Shown here piece by piece: positions 61,313 through 64,000 of a stretch of 64,000 bases of DNA (position 1 is the stretch's first letter; each line of letters starts with the position of its first letter). A program made the translations under genes and the position numbers. Below the pieces are notes generated by a model. It made no database searches, had not been told where the DNA came from, and saw only the letters and a program-made list of their open reading frames with translations. The stretch is from Gymnogyps californianus (taxonomy: Eukaryota; Chordata; Aves; Accipitriformes; Cathartidae), in NCBI RefSeq assembly GCF_018139145.2, contig NC_059476.1, positions 11,041,001 through 11,105,000 on the forward strand, given 5' to 3'.

Positions 61313-62354
61313 TTAAGAATACTGAGCTCTAATGTCATAAGTAATGAATGGTGTTGGAAGTGCTTACTAACCAGGCTATAAACTTGTGTGTCTGTTCCTT
61401 ACCAGCACAGCAGATGATAACATAAAACCAGAAAAATAATAACAAGAAATATTTTTTTAAACAATATTTTGATTAAAAAAAAGGCAGATGAGTGCACTCT
61501 GCAGTGTTATCAGCTGCTATTAAAACTTCCCCTACTTGGTACAAACAATGGAGACCTTCAAGATTCAAAGAGCCGGTAGTTCCCCTGTATGTCCTGAAAG
61601 GTTTCCCTCATGTTTGTTTGTGCCATATAACTCAGGCAATTAAAATTCAAATGCTCTGATGAACTTACTGGTCTATCAAATCAGCTACTCAAATGCCTGT
61701 TAAATTTGCAACATACCCCTATGAATATTTAGAATAATGTTCTTCTCCTTACAGTAGGCCTTGAGTACCGCAGAACTGGTTACCAGATACTAAAGGCTTT
61801 GCCTAGTCCTTCAGGAGGTTTCTGCATAGATTTAAGCATCCTCAGTATCAACAAATGATAGCCAACAAACTATGAAAGCCGGACAGTCAGTGTTGGATTG
61901 TGTCTTAGAGATGGTGACATAAGTGGCATCCTGTTCAGACACCACTGAAGCCCATGGATCAATGGCACTGCTCAAAGAAGGAAGTCAGACCTTCCAACAG
62001 ATCTCAGCTTGTATGAGCAACTGTACCTAAGATGAAAGGGCTTATCAATTTAGAGATGCAAACAGAAAAAAGCTTCCAATTTATCATGGTAAGTTTCAGG
62101 AATGGTAATGTGAAATTGCATTAAATCAGTTATGTGATGTCAGATTAATCCTTAGATGATCACAGGGGCAGGTTAAAATAGTGTATGTATTTTTGCTGAT
62201 TAAGGTAATAAGACAGACCCAAATGTGACTTATTCCAGAGGTGAAAATCATCCAGCTTCATTACAATAAGCAACATACATATCCATAATTGTGAAAAGAT
62301 ATCACATAAATGAAGTAGAATAAATATTCAAGGGTTGTCACCTTCACCTCCTCC
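61313..62354. other. AT-rich non-coding stretch
   Basis: Nothing recognised apart from short A and T runs. Confidence 0.5.
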
Positions 62355-62910
62355 TCACAGAATCACAGAATGGCTGAGGTGGGAAAGGACCTCTTGAGAT
62401 CATCTAGTCCAACGCCCTGCTCAAGCAGGGTCACCTAGAGCGAGGACCGTGCCCACCTGGATTTTGAATATCTACACAGATAGAGACTCCACAATCACTT
62501 TGGGCTACCTATTTCAGTGTTCGACCATTCCCACAGTAAAAAATTCTTTTCTTGTGTTCTGATGGAATTTCACAGGTTTTAATTTCTGCCCTGTTGTGGA
62601 CAAGCCCATTGTCTCTTGTCCTGTCACTGGGCATTACTGAGAAAAGTCTGGTTCCCTCTTTTTCATTCCATCCCATTAGCTATTTATACACATTGATAAG
62701 CTCCCCCTGAGCCTTCTCTTCTCCAGGTTGAACAGTGTCAGCTTTCTCAGCCTCTCCTCACATGAAAGATGCTCTAGTCCCTTAATTCTCTTCATAGCCC
62801 TTTGCTGGACTCACTCCAGTAAGTCAATGTCTTTCTTGTAACAGGGAGCCCAGACCTAGAAACAGCACTCCAGATGTGGCCTCACCAGTGCTGCGTAGAG
62901 AAGACCTTTA
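62355..62910 (-). mobile_element. CR1 LINE 3' portion, longest young copy
   Basis: About 555 bases of minus-strand CR1. It opens with TCACAGAATCACAGAATGG, followed by AAAGGACCTCTTGAGATCAT with CTAGTCCAAC and CTGCTCAAGCAGGGTCACC. The longer body includes TCTCTTGTCCTGTCACTGGG, GAGCCTTCTCTTCTCCAGG, CTCAGCCTCTCCTCA, CCTTTGCTGGACTC and CCAGATGTGGCCTCACCAGT. It breaks off at about 62910, which is the 5' truncation. This is the distal 3' part of the element; the reverse transcriptase core is missing and nothing is translatable. It shares the TCACAGAATCACAGA-type terminus and CTGCTCAAGCAGGGTCACC with the fragment at 2674-2840, so both probably derive from the same or related subfamilies. Confidence 0.96.
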
Positions 62911-63274
62911 TGCAACAAAAGTAATAATCAAAGCAAGAGAGGGTCTGAGGAGTCAACTCAATGACAAAGTGAAACTCCAGAATGGAATATTTTATTTTAT
63001 TATGACACCTCAACACAGAATGATCATACAGTAACTCCAAAAGTAAGTTCTTTCATTGCACTGAATTAATCTAAATTCACTCATACCTAGAATCATCATG
63101 ATCCATGCCAGGAACTAAATATAATTAATCTGTTTCCATAAAAATCTCCTGCAAAAATCTACATTACAATGAAGTTAATACTTCCAAAGTCATCATCTCC
63201 AAATTATTTAATATTAATATGTCATATAATATTGCTGCACTACTAGTCTTCACAGAGTTTAGGGAACAAGAACT

Positions 63275-63300
63275 ACATATATATATATTTATCTATATAT
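63275..63300. repeat. (TA)n simple repeat
   Basis: TA tract of about 11 bases, interrupted by TTTATC, then another TA tract. Confidence 0.85.
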
Positions 63301-63651
63301 CACTGCTCAAGATGAAAAGTAAAGACGGACACAAAGATGGGGTGAATTAGTGTGACTCTATGGAATTCAATGCAGTTTCGCCTGGTTTTGATACCAAAAG
63401 ACACCCTTTCCATATAAATATACATTTGCACTCCAACCATATTTCTCAGAGATCACCATGGAGATATGCAATGGAAGTTAACATGATCATCATCCCTCTA
63501 AAACAAATTCCACATAGAGTAAAAAAGGATGGAAGATATCTCTTCCCCAAAAGGATCAGTCTGAATTTTTATATACTGTTTCTTTGTGAAAGATCCACGC
63601 TCAACTAAAGCAGATCAGGAATCATTTTTGACCAGTTTAAAATAGTCCTTT

Positions 63652-63677
63652 TAAAAAAAAAAATTAAAAAAAAATTA
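63652..63677 (+). repeat. A-rich low-complexity tract
   Basis: Two runs of about 9-11 adenines separated by TT. Confidence 0.85.
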
Positions 63678-64000
63678 TGACCATTGATAGAACAGACCTG
63701 AAAATCTGCAGGAAAGCAAACTTAATTGCCATCATATGTCCATCTCTACTAAAGTGTCATCCTCTGGCATAAGAGAATTAATTCTCCTTGTCACCTCCAA
63801 AATCTACACGGTATGTTCCATACATCCATTTCATTATTGTGCACAGCACTAAGCCCAGAATAATTAAAATGCAGACACTTTAGTAATACCATTCATTTAG
63901 CATAGCCATATTTAACTCTACAAGGGTTCAACTTAATTTACCTCTTAAATAAGGCTTGAATTCTAGAAAGATATTGGAATATATCAATTAATTGGGACTC

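Larger units (their letters stand above)
62911..64000. other. AT-rich non-coding end of window
   Basis: No gene is recognised; the 82-codon frame 63360-63608 has no domain. TA microsatellite at about 63275-63300 and an A-rich tract at 63652-63677. Confidence 0.5.

Noticed and set aside
1..64000. CRISPR arrays, operons, phage, ribosome-binding sites, rRNA, tRNA
   Set aside because: Nothing of the kind is present: no regularly spaced repeats, no long co-directional frames, and no recognisable rRNA or tRNA cloverleaf. The sequence is vertebrate non-coding DNA.
1..64000. Known microRNA precursors, mitochondrial insertions, endogenous viral genes
   Set aside because: I looked for familiar microRNA words (let-7, miR-9, miR-124, miR-137, miR-138, miR-200 types), mitochondrial-like frames and retroviral gag/pol motifs, and found none by eye. 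An automated search could still find weak cases.

Overview
The window looks like non-coding nuclear DNA from a bird. The main evidence is a set of CR1 LINE 3' ends, the characteristic retrotransposon of birds and other sauropsids. Two are well preserved and on opposite strands (2674-2840 minus, 3462-3525 plus), one is a 550-bp copy (62355-62910 minus), and one is much older (about 36230-36765 plus). Weaker relics resemble amniote-wide SINEs and old reptile or bird repeats. The sequence is clearly AT-rich by eye, CpG-poor, low in repeats, and shows no prokaryotic or organellar organisation. A crocodilian or turtle source is less likely because repeats are so sparse, but it is not excluded.

I could not recognise a protein-coding gene or an exon of a known protein. 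The longest ATG-started open frame is 135 codons (14261-14668), about what chance gives in 64 kb of this composition. None of the open frames shows a recognisable domain. Short vertebrate exons of unfamiliar genes could be missed by eye. The window is best read as intergenic DNA (a gene desert) or the inside of a very large intron.

Layout: 1-5 kb holds two CR1 pieces, a hairpin and a possible LTR or transcript 3' end on the minus strand. From 5 to 27 kb the DNA is AT-rich with scattered simple repeats and two blocks that look like conserved regulatory DNA (5.2-5.5 and 13.9-14.2 kb). At 27.3-27.6 kb an exact-length 66-bp tandem duplication lies just upstream of a TATA box and stays open in one reading frame. 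From 30 to 32.1 kb comes the strongest run of enhancer-like sequence, with paired T-box-like, homeodomain and TEAD-like motifs. The old CR1 lies at 36.2-36.8 kb. From 40 to 43 kb the DNA is very AT-rich with two perfect palindromes. Further regulatory-looking blocks are at 44.0-44.4 and 47.9-48.3 kb. A polyadenylation-signal plus poly(A) relic is at 45.2-45.3 kb, a SINE-like relic at 50.6 kb and a local CpG cluster at 58.1-58.8 kb. A long CR1 lies near the right end.

No genes act together here. If the window has a function, the most economical reading is long-range cis-regulation of a neighbouring developmental gene. That is an inference from motif-dense, CpG-retaining blocks in a repeat-poor background, and it needs cross-species alignment.
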